In this document: positions 15,014-23,622 of the stretch, piece after piece
Layout: the number at the start of each line of letters is the position of its first letter
Position numbering within the stretch: the first letter of the stretch is position 1
DNA from: Acidobacteriota bacterium
GTDB lineage: Bacteria; Acidobacteriota; Blastocatellia; Pyrinomonadales; Pyrinomonadaceae
NCBI GenBank assembly: GCA_025463125.1
Contig: JAOAPX010000186.1
Coordinates: 1 to 46,652, forward strand
Direction: 5' to 3'
Length of the DNA: 46,652 nt
The notes under the pieces: model-generated
The model's input: the letters and a program-made list of their open reading frames with translations, nothing else
Told to the model about the DNA's origin: nothing
Databases searched by the model: none
Position numbers and translations under genes: made by a program

Positions 15014-16288
15014 TTATGAAACGTCCAATCTTTCGCGCGTGATTTTTAAACCGTTCAAGTTTCCGAGCGCGGCAAGGGCGAGTTTTTCCGTCTGGAAAAA
15101 TTCTTCGGCGAGCGCTTGAATTTCTTCGATCGTAACCGTTTCGATTCTTTTCAAAGTTTCTTCGAGCGGAATCAATTTGCCGAATGTGATTTCCATTTGC
15201 GCGAGACTTCCGGCGCGGCTGCCAGAGTCTTCCAAACCCAATAAAACGGAAGCGAGCGTCTGCTCTTTCGCCAGGTTCAATTCTTCGACGGAAACGCCTT
15301 TTCGCTTGATTTTCTTTAGTTCGGCGATTGATAAATCAACGACCTCGCCGAGCTTGTCCGGCGAAGTTCCGGCGTAAATCGAGAAAATTCCGCAATCATC
15401 AAACGAATTGGCGCTCGCGCCGACCGAATAAGCGAGCCCGCGTTTTTCGCGAATCGTCTGCCAGAGGCGCGAAGAATTTCCGTCGCCTAAAATGCTCGTC
15501 AAAAGCGACGCGGCGTAGCGGCGCTCGTCACCGGCGGCAATCCAGGGCGTCGCTAAAATCAAATGCGCCTGTTCGAGATCGCGTTTTTTCGTCAGAAGAA
15601 TCGGCGCGGCGATTTTCGGCGTCGGGTCACTCGTTTCCGGTTTTCGAATTTTCGATTCAGGCGCGAAAAATTTATTTGCCAGATCAATAATCGCTTGATG
15701 CTCGACGTTTCCGGCAGCCGCGATAATTAAATTGTCAGCCGAATAATTTTTTTTGTGAAACTCCGAGAGAATCGCGTGGTTGAAATTTTTCACCGTTTTT
15801 CGCGTGCCTTCAATCGGAAGACCGAGCGCGCTGCCGGGGAAAAATTCGTTCAAAAACAATTCACCCAGATACTCTTCGGGCGAATCTTCGACCATTTTCA
15901 TTTCTTCGATGATAACGCGCCGCTCGCGTCGCATTTCTTTTTCGTCGAAAACCGGGTTGGTCAGCATATCGGCGATCAAATCAAAAGCCGGATCGAGTTT
16001 GTTGTCAACGACCTTGACCATAAATCCGACGTTTTCGTGAGAAGTGAAAGCGTCGAAATTTCCGCCTAAACGGTCGGTTTCAATCGCGATGTCGAGCGCC
16101 GAGCGCTTGTTTGTTCCTTTAAAGACCGCGTGTTCGATAAAATGGCAAATCCCGTTTAAATCAGCCGGTTCGTGGCGCGAACCTGTTTTGAGCCAGAAGC
16201 CGAGAGTAATTGAGCGCACGTCGGGCATCGTTTCGGTGAGAATCGTCAGCCCGTTTTCAAATCGTGTTACTTCTATATTTTCTTTCAT
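15014..16288 (-). CDS. M16 family zinc peptidase
   Basis: A 424-residue insulinase/processing-peptidase-type enzyme. The inverted zinc motif HFIEH is followed by the third ligand region VIIEEMKMVEDSPEEY. The conserved NYSADNLIIAAAGNVEH and the C-terminal RGLAYSVGASANSFDDCGIFSIYAGT are as in PqqL/YmxG-type M16 single-chain peptidases. No signal peptide is seen. The frame extends upstream to an ATG at 16336, but that adds 16 unconserved residues; the ATG at 16286-16288 starts just before EVTRFENGLTILTE. Neither start has a good RBS. Confidence 0.9.
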   Translation of the reverse strand: MKENIEVTRFENGLTILTETMPDVRSITLGFWLKTGSRHEPADLNGICHFIEHAVFKGTNKRSALDIAIETDRLGGNFDAFTSHENVGFMVKVVDNKLDPAFDLIADMLTNPVFDEKEMRRERRVIIEEMKMVEDSPEEYLGELFLNEFFPGSALGLPIEGTRKTVKNFNHAILSEFHKKNYSADNLIIAAAGNVEHQAIIDLANKFFAPESKIRKPETSDPTPKIAAPILLTKKRDLEQAHLILATPWIAAGDERRYAASLLTSILGDGNSSRLWQTIREKRGLAYSVGASANSFDDCGIFSIYAGTSPDKLGEVVDLSIAELKKIKRKGVSVEELNLAKEQTLASVLLGLEDSGSRAGSLAQMEITFGKLIPLEETLKRIETVTIEEIQALAEEFFQTEKLALAALGNLNGLKITRERLDVS

Positions 16289-16361
16289 GTCGGTAAAGCA
16301 AACAATTATCGTAGCAAAAAACGCGGCGCGGCGCATTATGTCGGGAAGCGAACAAAATTAA

Positions 16362-16391
16362 TTGACAAACTCCTTTCAAAACGTGTTAAAT
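16362..16391 (+). promoter_or_regulatory. Sigma-70-type promoter for the efflux operon
   Basis: TTGACA at 16362-16367 and TTAAAT at 16386-16391 with an 18-nt spacer, about 50 nt upstream of the HlyD/EmrA start. The -35 box is a perfect match to the consensus; the -10 is moderate. Confidence 0.5.
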
Positions 16392-16444
16392 TGCGGTTGT
16401 AACTTCGCTTATCCAAAAACAAACAAACACTTACCGTTGTAATA

Positions 16445-17884
16445 ATGAACGAAACTGTGAAAGAAAAAACCGAGACGGTTGAAAAACCGTCGAGCGGTAA
16501 CGGCAGCAATGGGCTTTACGCCGGAGACTCGTCGAATATTAAGGAAGAATCCGTTCAGCCAGACGGATTGAAAGTTGATTCGGAAACGCCGAAGCGAAAC
16601 AAAACACCGTTTTACGTGGTCGGCGCGATTTTGCTCGCCGCAACTTTAATTGGAAGCGTTTACTGGGTTTACGCGCGGCAATACGAATCGACCGACGACG
16701 CTTTTATTGACGGCGACATCGTGCAAATCAGCCCGAAAATCTCTGCTTACGTAACGAAAGTTCTGGTTAAAGAAAATCAAGCCGTAAAAAAAGGCGATTT
16801 GCTCGTCGAGCTTAATACCGAAGAACTCGAAGCGCGGCTCGAACAGGCGAAAGCCGAGCTTCGAGCGGCTGAAGCAAAACGCGGGCAAGCCGAAGCGCAG
16901 ACGCTCTTAACGCGCCGGACGGCAAGCGCTTCGCGCACTCAGGCTCGTTCAAACGTCGAAACGGCGCAAACCAATGTCGAGCAAACGCGGCTCGCCGCCG
17001 GAGCCAAGCAATCGGAAATCCGCCAGGCGCAGACCGCCGTGAAAACCGCGCGGGCAAATCTCGCGCAGGCGCAGGCGCAAATTCCGCAAATGGAATCGAA
17101 TCTGCAGCTTGCCGAAACCGAATACAATCGTCGTCTCGGGCTTTTTAACCGGGGCGACGTCTCGCGGCAATCGCTCGACATCGCGGCGAATGCCGTCGAG
17201 TCGGCGCGTGCTCAGGCTGCCGCGACTCGGAAACAAGTCGAAGCGGCGCAGGCTCGCGTCGAAGAAGCCGAAGCGGGCGTCGGCACGGCGCAGGAAAATT
17301 ATCGTCAATCGCTCTCGCAAATCGAATTGACGCGCTCGCAGGTCAACGAATCGACCGGGCGGCTCGAAGATGCCGACGCCGCGCCCGAACGCATCGCCGC
17401 CAGCGAATCGGAAATCGACACGGCGCGAGCCGCCGTCGCGCAGGCTGAAACTTTCGTTGCCAAAGCCGAACTCGATCTTTCCTACGCGAGAATACACGCG
17501 CCCGAAGACGGGTTCGTCACACGGAAAAACGTCCACGAAGGTCAGCTCGTTCAGCCGGGCGCGATTTTAATGGCGCTTTCGCAATCGAAAGAAATCTGGG
17601 TCGTTGCCAACTTTAAAGAAACGCAGTTTGAACGAATGCGCGTCGGGCAGCCGGTCGAAATAAAAGTTGATGCTTACCCGAACAAAGTTTTTCGCGGCAA
17701 GATCGAAAGTTTTCAAGCCGGAACCGGTTCGCGCTTCAGCGTTTTGCCGTCGGAAAACGCGAGCGGAAATTTCGTCAAAGTCGTGCAGCGCATTCCGGTC
17801 AAAATTGTGTTTGAAGAAAAACCCGAGAACATTCATCTGCTCGTGCCGGGAATGAGCGTTCAGCCGCGCGTTAAAGTCAGGTAA
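16445..17884 (+). CDS. HlyD/EmrA-type membrane fusion protein
   Basis: A 479-residue periplasmic adaptor of a multidrug efflux pump. A 55-residue cytoplasmic leader precedes one membrane helix (about 55-76). Then come a lipoyl-type half (DAFIDGDIVQISPKISAYV), a long Ala/Gln/Glu-rich coiled coil (about 130-330), the second lipoyl half (LSYARIHAPEDGFVTRKNVHEG) and a beta-barrel domain (IWVVANFKETQFERMRVGQPV). The coiled coil is longer than in E. coli EmrA. The partner permease follows 198 bp later, separated by a repeat hairpin. A TolC-type outer-membrane partner is not in the window. Confidence 0.92.
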   Translation: MNETVKEKTETVEKPSSGNGSNGLYAGDSSNIKEESVQPDGLKVDSETPKRNKTPFYVVGAILLAATLIGSVYWVYARQYESTDDAFIDGDIVQISPKISAYVTKVLVKENQAVKKGDLLVELNTEELEARLEQAKAELRAAEAKRGQAEAQTLLTRRTASASRTQARSNVETAQTNVEQTRLAAGAKQSEIRQAQTAVKTARANLAQAQAQIPQMESNLQLAETEYNRRLGLFNRGDVSRQSLDIAANAVESARAQAAATRKQVEAAQARVEEAEAGVGTAQENYRQSLSQIELTRSQVNESTGRLEDADAAPERIAASESEIDTARAAVAQAETFVAKAELDLSYARIHAPEDGFVTRKNVHEGQLVQPGAILMALSQSKEIWVVANFKETQFERMRVGQPVEIKVDAYPNKVFRGKIESFQAGTGSRFSVLPSENASGNFVKVVQRIPVKIVFEEKPENIHLLVPGMSVQPRVKVR

Positions 17885-18056
17885 CAACTAATAGTGAATA
17901 GTGAATAACTAATAACGAATAGTGAAAAGCTTATGAATTGATTTTTTTACTTTTCATTATTCACTTTTCGTTATTCATTTTTCATTATTCATTATTCATT
18001 ATTCACTATTCACTATTCACTATTAGTTATTCACTATTAGTTATTTGTTTTTTAAC
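17885..18056. repeat. Heptamer-repeat inverted repeat between the efflux genes
   Basis: The gap is almost entirely built from 7-nt units related to TATTCAC and TATTCAT on the right (17949-18046) and their complements GTGAATA on the left (17888-17932). The two arms can pair as a long imperfect hairpin with a T-rich loop. This resembles the short tandemly repeated heptamers known from cyanobacteria. It is not a CRISPR: the units lack spacers. Confidence 0.8.
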
Positions 18057-18082
18057 TTTTGTAATGTAGAAAAATAGAAATT

Positions 18083-19690
18083 ATGTCCGCCGAAGCCTCC
18101 GCGCTCGATGCGCCTTCCGAAAAACGCTCGCTGCTTAAATCGCACCCGATTTTAATGGTCGTGGTTTTGACGATCGCGAGTTTTATGGAAGTTTTGGACA
18201 CGGGCATCGCCAATGTTTCGCTGCCGAACATCGCCGGAAACCTTTCTTCGACGACCGAGGAAGCGAGCTGGGTTATCAGTTCTTATTTAATCGCGAATGC
18301 CGTCGTCGTGCCGCTTTCGGGCTGGCTCGCGACGTATTTCGGACGCAAACGATTTTATATGGTTTGCGTTTTCATTTTCGTCGTCGCTTCTTTTCTGTGC
18401 GGCATAGCGACGAATCTGGAAATGCTGATCTTTTTTCGCGTTTTGCAGGGCTTGGGCGGCGGCAGCCTCGTGCCGCTCGAACAGGCTTTTATCGCCGACA
18501 GCGTTCCGGCGGAAAAACGCGGAATGGCGTTTTCGATTTACGGTTTGACGCTGGTCATCGCGCCGATTTTCGCGCCGACGCTCGGCGGCTGGATCACAGA
18601 TAATTACAGCTGGCACTGGATTTTCTTTATCAATATTCCGATCGGCATTCTTTCGCTGTTTCTCGTCTGGACGCTCGTCAGCGAACCGCAAAGCGTGATC
18701 GACGAGCGCGAGAAATTAAAAAAATCGAACTTTAAAATCGATTGGGTCGGGATGCTTCTGATGACCGTCGGCATCGGCGCGCTGACCGTCGTTTTAGACA
18801 AAGGCTACCGCGAAGATTGGTTTGAATCGGATTTTATCGTCGTATTTTCTATTATCGCTTTTGTCGCGCTGCTCGTCGGCATCGCGTGGGAACTGACGCG
18901 GGAAAATCCGGCGGTCGATCTGCGCCTTTTGGCAAACAGAAGCGTCGGCGCGGCGGCTGTAATGATTTTCGCTATCGCCGTATTGATTTACGGAACGCTC
19001 GTTTTAGTTCCGTTGATGGCGCAGACTCTGCTCGGCTATACGGCGCAGATGGCGGGAATGATTCTTTCGCCCGGCGCGGTTGTCGCGCTCGTCATGATGC
19101 TGCTGACCGGATTTTTGATGAAAAAAATCGAAGCGCGTGTTCTGGCAATCGCCGGTCTTGTTCTCGCCGCGCTCGCGCTCTGGCATTTGACGACGCTCAA
19201 TTTACAGGTCGGTTACTGGGATCTGGCTTACGCCCGCGCGTTCCAGTCGTTTTCGGCGGCGTTTCTGTTTGTGCCGATCACGACGGCGGCTTTTCGCGGC
19301 GTTCCGGCGGGAAAAATCAATAATGCCTCCTCGCTGATCAGTTTGAGCGTCAATCTCGGCGGCAGCTTCGGCATCGCCGCGCTCGCTACTTTTCTCTCGT
19401 ACAAAACGCAGCATCACATCAGCGTTCTCAGCAGTCACGCGTCGGAATATAACCCGAATTACATCAACTGGATAAATCAAACGACGGCGGCTTTGCAGGA
19501 AAAAGGAATGTCGGCGCTCGAAGCGGCAAGCTACGCGCGCGGTTTGATGTGGTCGGAAATCGAGAGGCAAGCGGGAATGCTCGCGTTTATAGACGCTTTT
19601 TACGCGCTGATGATTATGGTTTTATGTATGATTCCGCTCGTTTTCCTGTTCAAATCCGGCAAATCCGATAAAAGCGTCGATATTCACTAA
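18083..19690 (+). CDS. DHA2-family drug:proton antiporter (EmrB/QacA type)
   Basis: A 535-residue MFS permease with about 14 membrane helices. DTGIANVSLPNIAGNLSST and WVISSYLIANAVVVPLSGWL are the DHA2 motif D1 region, GRKRFYMVCV the motif A loop, and RVLQGLGGGSLVPL motif B-like. PTLGGWITDNYSWHWIFFINIP is the classic motif C segment of EmrB. It would export drugs or other hydrophobic compounds with the upstream EmrA-like adaptor. The ATG at 18083 follows the repeat hairpin, so the hairpin could set the ratio of the two proteins. Confidence 0.93.
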   Translation: MSAEASALDAPSEKRSLLKSHPILMVVVLTIASFMEVLDTGIANVSLPNIAGNLSSTTEEASWVISSYLIANAVVVPLSGWLATYFGRKRFYMVCVFIFVVASFLCGIATNLEMLIFFRVLQGLGGGSLVPLEQAFIADSVPAEKRGMAFSIYGLTLVIAPIFAPTLGGWITDNYSWHWIFFINIPIGILSLFLVWTLVSEPQSVIDEREKLKKSNFKIDWVGMLLMTVGIGALTVVLDKGYREDWFESDFIVVFSIIAFVALLVGIAWELTRENPAVDLRLLANRSVGAAAVMIFAIAVLIYGTLVLVPLMAQTLLGYTAQMAGMILSPGAVVALVMMLLTGFLMKKIEARVLAIAGLVLAALALWHLTTLNLQVGYWDLAYARAFQSFSAAFLFVPITTAAFRGVPAGKINNASSLISLSVNLGGSFGIAALATFLSYKTQHHISVLSSHASEYNPNYINWINQTTAALQEKGMSALEAASYARGLMWSEIERQAGMLAFIDAFYALMIMVLCMIPLVFLFKSGKSDKSVDIH

Positions 19691-20036
19691 GCTCTCATTG
19701 GTTTGTTACGACGTTTTTTAACGAAATGTCTTGAAATCGTTTAGTAAAATAAGATTTATTAGCCGCGGATTTGCGCGGAACGACGCGGATTAAAACAAGA
19801 CAAACCAGATAAGAATTAATTAAACTAACTGCTTTTTTATACGAAACTCTTTATCAATCGCTTATCCAAAACTCTTAACCTATAGTTTATCCGTGTAAAT
19901 CTGTGGTAAAAATTTCTCTCAGAACCCGCGCCTTTCCGCGTTTACCCGCAGCTAAATTACTCTTAAATGCCTGCGCCAACCGGCTTATTGTTCGAGCTTC
20001 GACTTGACTTCTTTTCGATCCATTTTGTTTAGCTTT
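19691..20036. repeat. Dispersed inverted repeat in a gene-free gap
   Basis: Left arm AGCCGCGGATTTGCGCGG plus GACGCGGATTAAA (19761-19794) faces right arms TTTATCCGTGTAAATCTGTG (19886-19905) and CGCGCCTTTCCGCGTTTACC with CGCAGCTAA (19927-19955). Pairing is imperfect but extensive. No gene is seen. Just before 20037 a 12-codon ATG frame on the minus strand (MDRKEVKSKLEQ) is too short to call. Confidence 0.5.
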
Positions 20037-20180
20037 TCAGTTTGTCTCGATTAATTTTTCGTCCTGTTTGATGCCGGGCTGCGATATAACTTCCGGAAGA
20101 TTAAGTCCCATCGCCTGCAATTGCCGGAGAAGTCCGAAAATTATGGTCGGGGCTGTTCGCGCGAAACGATTGACTTGGTT
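20037..20180 (-). other. In-frame open extension after the crcB stop codon
   Basis: Directly after the crcB TGA (20181-20183) the same frame stays open for 47 codons to a TGA at 20037-20039. The translation is protein-like, with IIFGLLRQLQAMGLNLPEV in its middle. It could be a remnant of a longer gene or an independent short frame; no Shine-Dalgarno sequence was seen for its internal ATG. Confidence 0.25.
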
Positions 20181-20564
20181 TCAGAATCTTTTCGCCGCCG
20201 AAACGCCGAGCGCTACGCCCAGAAAGCCGAGCGCGACGCTCGTAAAAAGATATATAAACGCCGTGAGAAATTGTTTTTCCTGCACAAGATTGTAAATCTC
20301 CATTTCGTAAGTTGAAAATGTCGTAAACGCGCCGAGAAAACCTACAATAATCGCTAATCGCGTATTTTCGTGAACGGCGTATTTATCCGTTAGCAGAATA
20401 AGGAGAAATCCGATTAAAAACGAGCCGCTGATATTGATGAAAAACGTTGCGAAAGGAAATTTACCGAACAAACCGGCAAGCGGCGAAACGTTTATCAGGT
20501 AACGGAGCGCGGCGCCGAACGCGCCGCCGACGGCTACCGAAAAGATTTTTATAAGAGAGTCCAT
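20181..20564 (-). CDS. crcB: Fluoride ion channel FluC/CrcB
   Basis: A 127-residue membrane protein with four helices. GGAFGAALRYLI at the N-terminus, FINISGSFLIGF and GFLGAFTTFSTYEMEIYNL are the hallmark motifs of the dual-topology Fluc channel that expels fluoride. Length is normal. I looked for a fluoride riboswitch in the 104-bp gap upstream and saw no match. The gene diverges from the methionine sulfoxide reductase gene. Confidence 0.93.
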   Translation of the reverse strand: MDSLIKIFSVAVGGAFGAALRYLINVSPLAGLFGKFPFATFFINISGSFLIGFLLILLTDKYAVHENTRLAIIVGFLGAFTTFSTYEMEIYNLVQEKQFLTAFIYLFTSVALGFLGVALGVSAAKRF

Positions 20565-20668
20565 TTTGTTTTAAAGGTGATGAGCGGCAGATAAGTTTCG
20601 GCATTGTATATTTTTAGCCGGATTCATTCATTTGCGCGACTTCTGTTTACAGGCTAAACTTCTGCATT

Positions 20669-21163
20669 ATGGCTGAAAGTTTAGCATTTTCCAAAACGGC
20701 TGATCGCCGTACGATTTATAAGGAAATCGCGCCGCAAGTCGAAGCGCTCGTCGAGGGCGAAACCGACACGGTGGCGAATCTCGCCAACATCGCGGCGGTT
20801 TTAAAAGAAGCGTTTGATTTTTTCTGGGTCGGTTTTTATTTGGTAAAAGGAAATCAACTGGTTTTGAGCGCGTTTCAGGGCACGGTCGCCTGCACGCGGA
20901 TCGATTTCGACAAAGGCGTCTGCGGGCATTGCTACACAACGCGCGAAACGGTTATAGTGCCGGATGTCGAGCAGTTTCCCGGTCATATCGCGTGCAGTTC
21001 GGCGTCGAAATCGGAAATTGTTCTGCCGGTTTTTGATAAAGCGGGCGAAGTTTTCGCCGTTCTCGATGTTGACAGCGACCGTCTCGACGATTTTTCGCAG
21101 ACGGATGCCGAAGGCTTGAGAAAAATCGTCGAAATAATAGAAAAGAAAGTGCTTGGCGCGTAA
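20669..21163 (+). CDS. Free methionine-(R)-sulfoxide reductase (GAF domain)
   Basis: A 164-residue single GAF-domain protein that reduces free methionine-R-sulfoxide. FFWVGFYLV, LVLSAFQGTVACTRI and GVCGHCYTTRETVIVPDV are diagnostic. Cysteines C75, C85 and C109 keep the exact 10- and 24-residue spacings of the catalytic and resolving cysteines of E. coli fRMsr (C84, C94, C118). It is cytoplasmic and probably thioredoxin-dependent. A terC gene follows 27 nt later, so the two may be co-transcribed. Confidence 0.93.
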   Translation: MAESLAFSKTADRRTIYKEIAPQVEALVEGETDTVANLANIAAVLKEAFDFFWVGFYLVKGNQLVLSAFQGTVACTRIDFDKGVCGHCYTTRETVIVPDVEQFPGHIACSSASKSEIVLPVFDKAGEVFAVLDVDSDRLDDFSQTDAEGLRKIVEIIEKKVLGA

Positions 21164-21190
21164 GCGTAAAAATAAATATTTTAATTGATT

Positions 21191-22264
21191 ATGAATACTA
21201 TCGATTACCCGTTTTGGGTTTGGGTTTTTTTCTTCGCAGTCGTTTTAGTAGCGCTGTTTGTTGACATCGGAATCGTTAACCGCCATTCTCACGTGCCGAG
21301 CCGCAAGGAAACGGTTTCATGGAGCATCGTTTGGATTTCGCTCGCGCTTTTATTCAACGTTTTTATTTACTGGCAGGTCGGAACGCATCACGGAGACTGG
21401 TCGCTGGCGACTAACAAGTCGATAGAGTTTTTTACCGGTTATTTAATAGAACTTTCGCTTTCGGTTGATAACCTGTTTATTTTTCTGCTTATTTTCAGTT
21501 ATTTCAAAGTTCCGAAAGAATTTCAGCACCGCGTTTTGTTCTGGGGAATTATGGGCGCGCTCGTGATGCGCATGGTTATGATTTTCGCAGGCGCGGAGCT
21601 GGTCGAGCGTTTTCACTGGATTATATATGTTTTCGGCGCGTTTCTGCTCTACACCGGATTAAAGATGTTCTCCGACGACGATGAAGCTTTTAACCCGGAA
21701 GAAAGCAAAATGATTTCCGTTATCACGCGCTATATCCCGATTTCCAAGCATTACGAAGGCAATAACTTTTTAACCACGGTCGACGGCAAAACGACCGGGA
21801 CGCTTCTGCTTCTCGTGCTGATCGTCGTCGAGCTTTCCGATTTGATGTTTGCCGTCGATTCGATTCCGGCGATTTTCGGAATTACGACCGATCGATTTAT
21901 CGTTTACACGTCGAATATCTTCGCCATTCTCGGTCTGAGAACGTTTTTCTTTCTTCTTGCCGATTTAGCCGATCGATTTCATCTTCTGAAATTCGGTCTC
22001 GCTTTTGTTTTAAGCTTTATTGGAGTTAAAATGCTTTTGCCGCTGCTCGCCGGCGGTTTGATGATGGTTTTGGGAGAAACCGACACTTCGTCATTCGCCG
22101 TATTTTTGCAAAAATATCTGCATCACGATTACAAGCAAACCGAGATTTATATTTCGCTCGGCGTCGTTTCCGGCGCAATCGTGCTTTCGGTGATACTTTC
22201 TTTGATTTTTCCGCCGAAAAAGGAAAAGGATGTAATTAAAGAAATGGAAGAAGACTTGACGTAA
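21191..22264 (+). CDS. TerC/Alx family membrane protein
   Basis: A 357-residue protein with about nine helices. The conserved acidic membrane motifs are ELSLSVDNLFIFLLIF and VVELSDLMFAVDSIPAIFG, with a cytoplasmic loop between. Family members (Alx, TerC) are linked to manganese export and tellurite resistance. The frame opens two codons earlier at a TTG, but the ATG at 21191 is preferred. A FecR-type gene begins 26 nt after the stop. No yybP-ykoY riboswitch fits in the 27-nt gap upstream. Confidence 0.9.
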   Translation: MNTIDYPFWVWVFFFAVVLVALFVDIGIVNRHSHVPSRKETVSWSIVWISLALLFNVFIYWQVGTHHGDWSLATNKSIEFFTGYLIELSLSVDNLFIFLLIFSYFKVPKEFQHRVLFWGIMGALVMRMVMIFAGAELVERFHWIIYVFGAFLLYTGLKMFSDDDEAFNPEESKMISVITRYIPISKHYEGNNFLTTVDGKTTGTLLLLVLIVVELSDLMFAVDSIPAIFGITTDRFIVYTSNIFAILGLRTFFFLLADLADRFHLLKFGLAFVLSFIGVKMLLPLLAGGLMMVLGETDTSSFAVFLQKYLHHDYKQTEIYISLGVVSGAIVLSVILSLIFPPKKEKDVIKEMEEDLT

Positions 22265-22290
22265 AGCCGCGAATTTCAAAACCGCCGCCG

Positions 22291-23532
22291 ATGACCAGAA
22301 AAGATCAAAAATTTTACATTGACTGGTGGAATGTCAGGAAAAGCACGCTTTACGGAGGCGGCGCTGTAATTGTTCTTGCGCTTATTGTCGGCGGATTTAG
22401 CTGGTGGTCTTTGCGCAGCAATTTTACAGCTCAAACCGATGCGTCCCAAACTCCGCAGGATGCCGGGCGGCTTGTTTCTTTTGAAGGCGACGTGCGGATT
22501 ATTCGCGCTTCGACGCGCGAAACGATTCTCGTGACAAAGCAGACTTACGTTTCGGCGGGCGATACGATCCAGACGCAGGGCGACGGCAGAGCAACCGTGC
22601 AGATGATTGACGGCTCGACCCTGGCGGTGCGCCCGAACAGTACGGTCGTCATTCGTGACAGCTCTTCGATTTTCGGCGGAACAAACGTTCGCGTTACGCT
22701 CGACGGCGGGCAGATTAACGTCAGGACCGAAGACCAAACGGAAACGACGCAAAACGTCGTTGAAGTAATGGAGTCGGAAAACCGCCTGATGTCGCAAACC
22801 GACGCGAGCTTTAATACGAATCCCGAGACGAACGGCGGCGAAATCCGCATCAGTCGCGGCGGCGTCGAATCGACGGTCGGCGGCGAGAAAACTTTAATCG
22901 GGGAAAACGAGTTTGCCGCCGTTAATAATGGAAGAATCGTTACAAAAGAAAAATTGCTCGGAGCGCCTAAGCCCGACGGACCTTCGAATTCTTCGCAGAT
23001 TATCAGCCCTGACGGAAGAAACGGCGCTGACATAACTTTTCGCTGGCTGAGCCCTGAAACCGGTTCGGCGTTAAGCTACGGGCTGCAAATTTCAAGGTCT
23101 CCGTTTTTTATCAGCGACGCCATCGTCGTCGAGCGCGATTCGCTCGGCAATACGAATTTTACGCTCGGAAATATCGCGCCCGGAATTTATTACTGGCGAA
23201 CTCGCGCAAAAGCCGCTTCCGGGCAGATGAGCAATTGGAGCGAGTCCTGGAAATTTACGGTCGTCAAACGTGAAGTCAGCCAGGCGATCGAAGCGAATGA
23301 ATGGCGCGTCGAACAAGTCGGCGGGGATATTTATATTATCACCGGACGAACGCAGCCGGGCTTGGTCGTGCGCGCGCAGGGACGCGAAACCTTCGCTTCC
23401 GGCGACGGCGCGTTTCGCCTGCAGATTTCTTCGCCTGCGCCGGAAATAAGCGTGGAGATCAGGGACGAAAAAGGCAACCGGAGCAGCTACGCGCTTTCTT
23501 TGCGAACCGGCGCGGCAACAAAGCGTTACTAA
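22291..23532 (+). CDS. FecR-domain membrane-anchored protein
   Basis: A 413-residue protein with one membrane helix (about residues 22-42) and the rest outside the cytoplasm. VSFEGDVRIIRASTRETILV, AGDTIQTQGDGRATVQMIDGSTLAVRP and the LDGGQINVRT end form a FecR domain. About residues 230-330 resemble a fibronectin-type domain (YGLQISRSPFF, GIYYWRTRAKA, WSESWKFTV). Classical FecR proteins regulate an ECF sigma factor, but none is nearby. It may instead be a cell-envelope binding protein. It probably belongs to an operon with terC. Confidence 0.8.
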   Translation: MTRKDQKFYIDWWNVRKSTLYGGGAVIVLALIVGGFSWWSLRSNFTAQTDASQTPQDAGRLVSFEGDVRIIRASTRETILVTKQTYVSAGDTIQTQGDGRATVQMIDGSTLAVRPNSTVVIRDSSSIFGGTNVRVTLDGGQINVRTEDQTETTQNVVEVMESENRLMSQTDASFNTNPETNGGEIRISRGGVESTVGGEKTLIGENEFAAVNNGRIVTKEKLLGAPKPDGPSNSSQIISPDGRNGADITFRWLSPETGSALSYGLQISRSPFFISDAIVVERDSLGNTNFTLGNIAPGIYYWRTRAKAASGQMSNWSESWKFTVVKREVSQAIEANEWRVEQVGGDIYIITGRTQPGLVVRAQGRETFASGDGAFRLQISSPAPEISVEIRDEKGNRSSYALSLRTGAATKRY

Positions 23533-23611
23533 AAATTCGTTCAAGTGAAAATTTGAAACATTTGCTTTCGCCGGATTCGGCATCAAAACAATTCTGAGAT
23601 TTACAGTAAGC

Positions 23612-23617
23612 AAGGAG
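23612..23617 (+). promoter_or_regulatory. Shine-Dalgarno that places the CDF start at ATC
   Basis: AAGGAG lies 5 nt before ATC at 23623-23625 and nowhere near any ATG, GTG or TTG in the correct frame. It is the best RBS in the region. Confidence 0.55.
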
Positions 23618-23622
23618 TTTTT

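Noticed and set aside
16949..17536. 195-codon open frame on the minus strand
   Set aside because: It lies wholly inside the HlyD/EmrA coiled-coil coding region and is Arg/Phe-rich shadow.
17885..18056. CRISPR array
   Set aside because: Units are contiguous 7-mers without spacers and no cas gene is near.
20068..20315. Two overlapping plus-strand frames of 64-75 codons
   Set aside because: They overlap crcB on the other strand and lack family features; the minus-strand reading is more protein-like.
20565..20668. Fluoride riboswitch upstream of crcB
   Set aside because: The reverse complement of the gap does not show the conserved pseudoknot core of the crcB motif.
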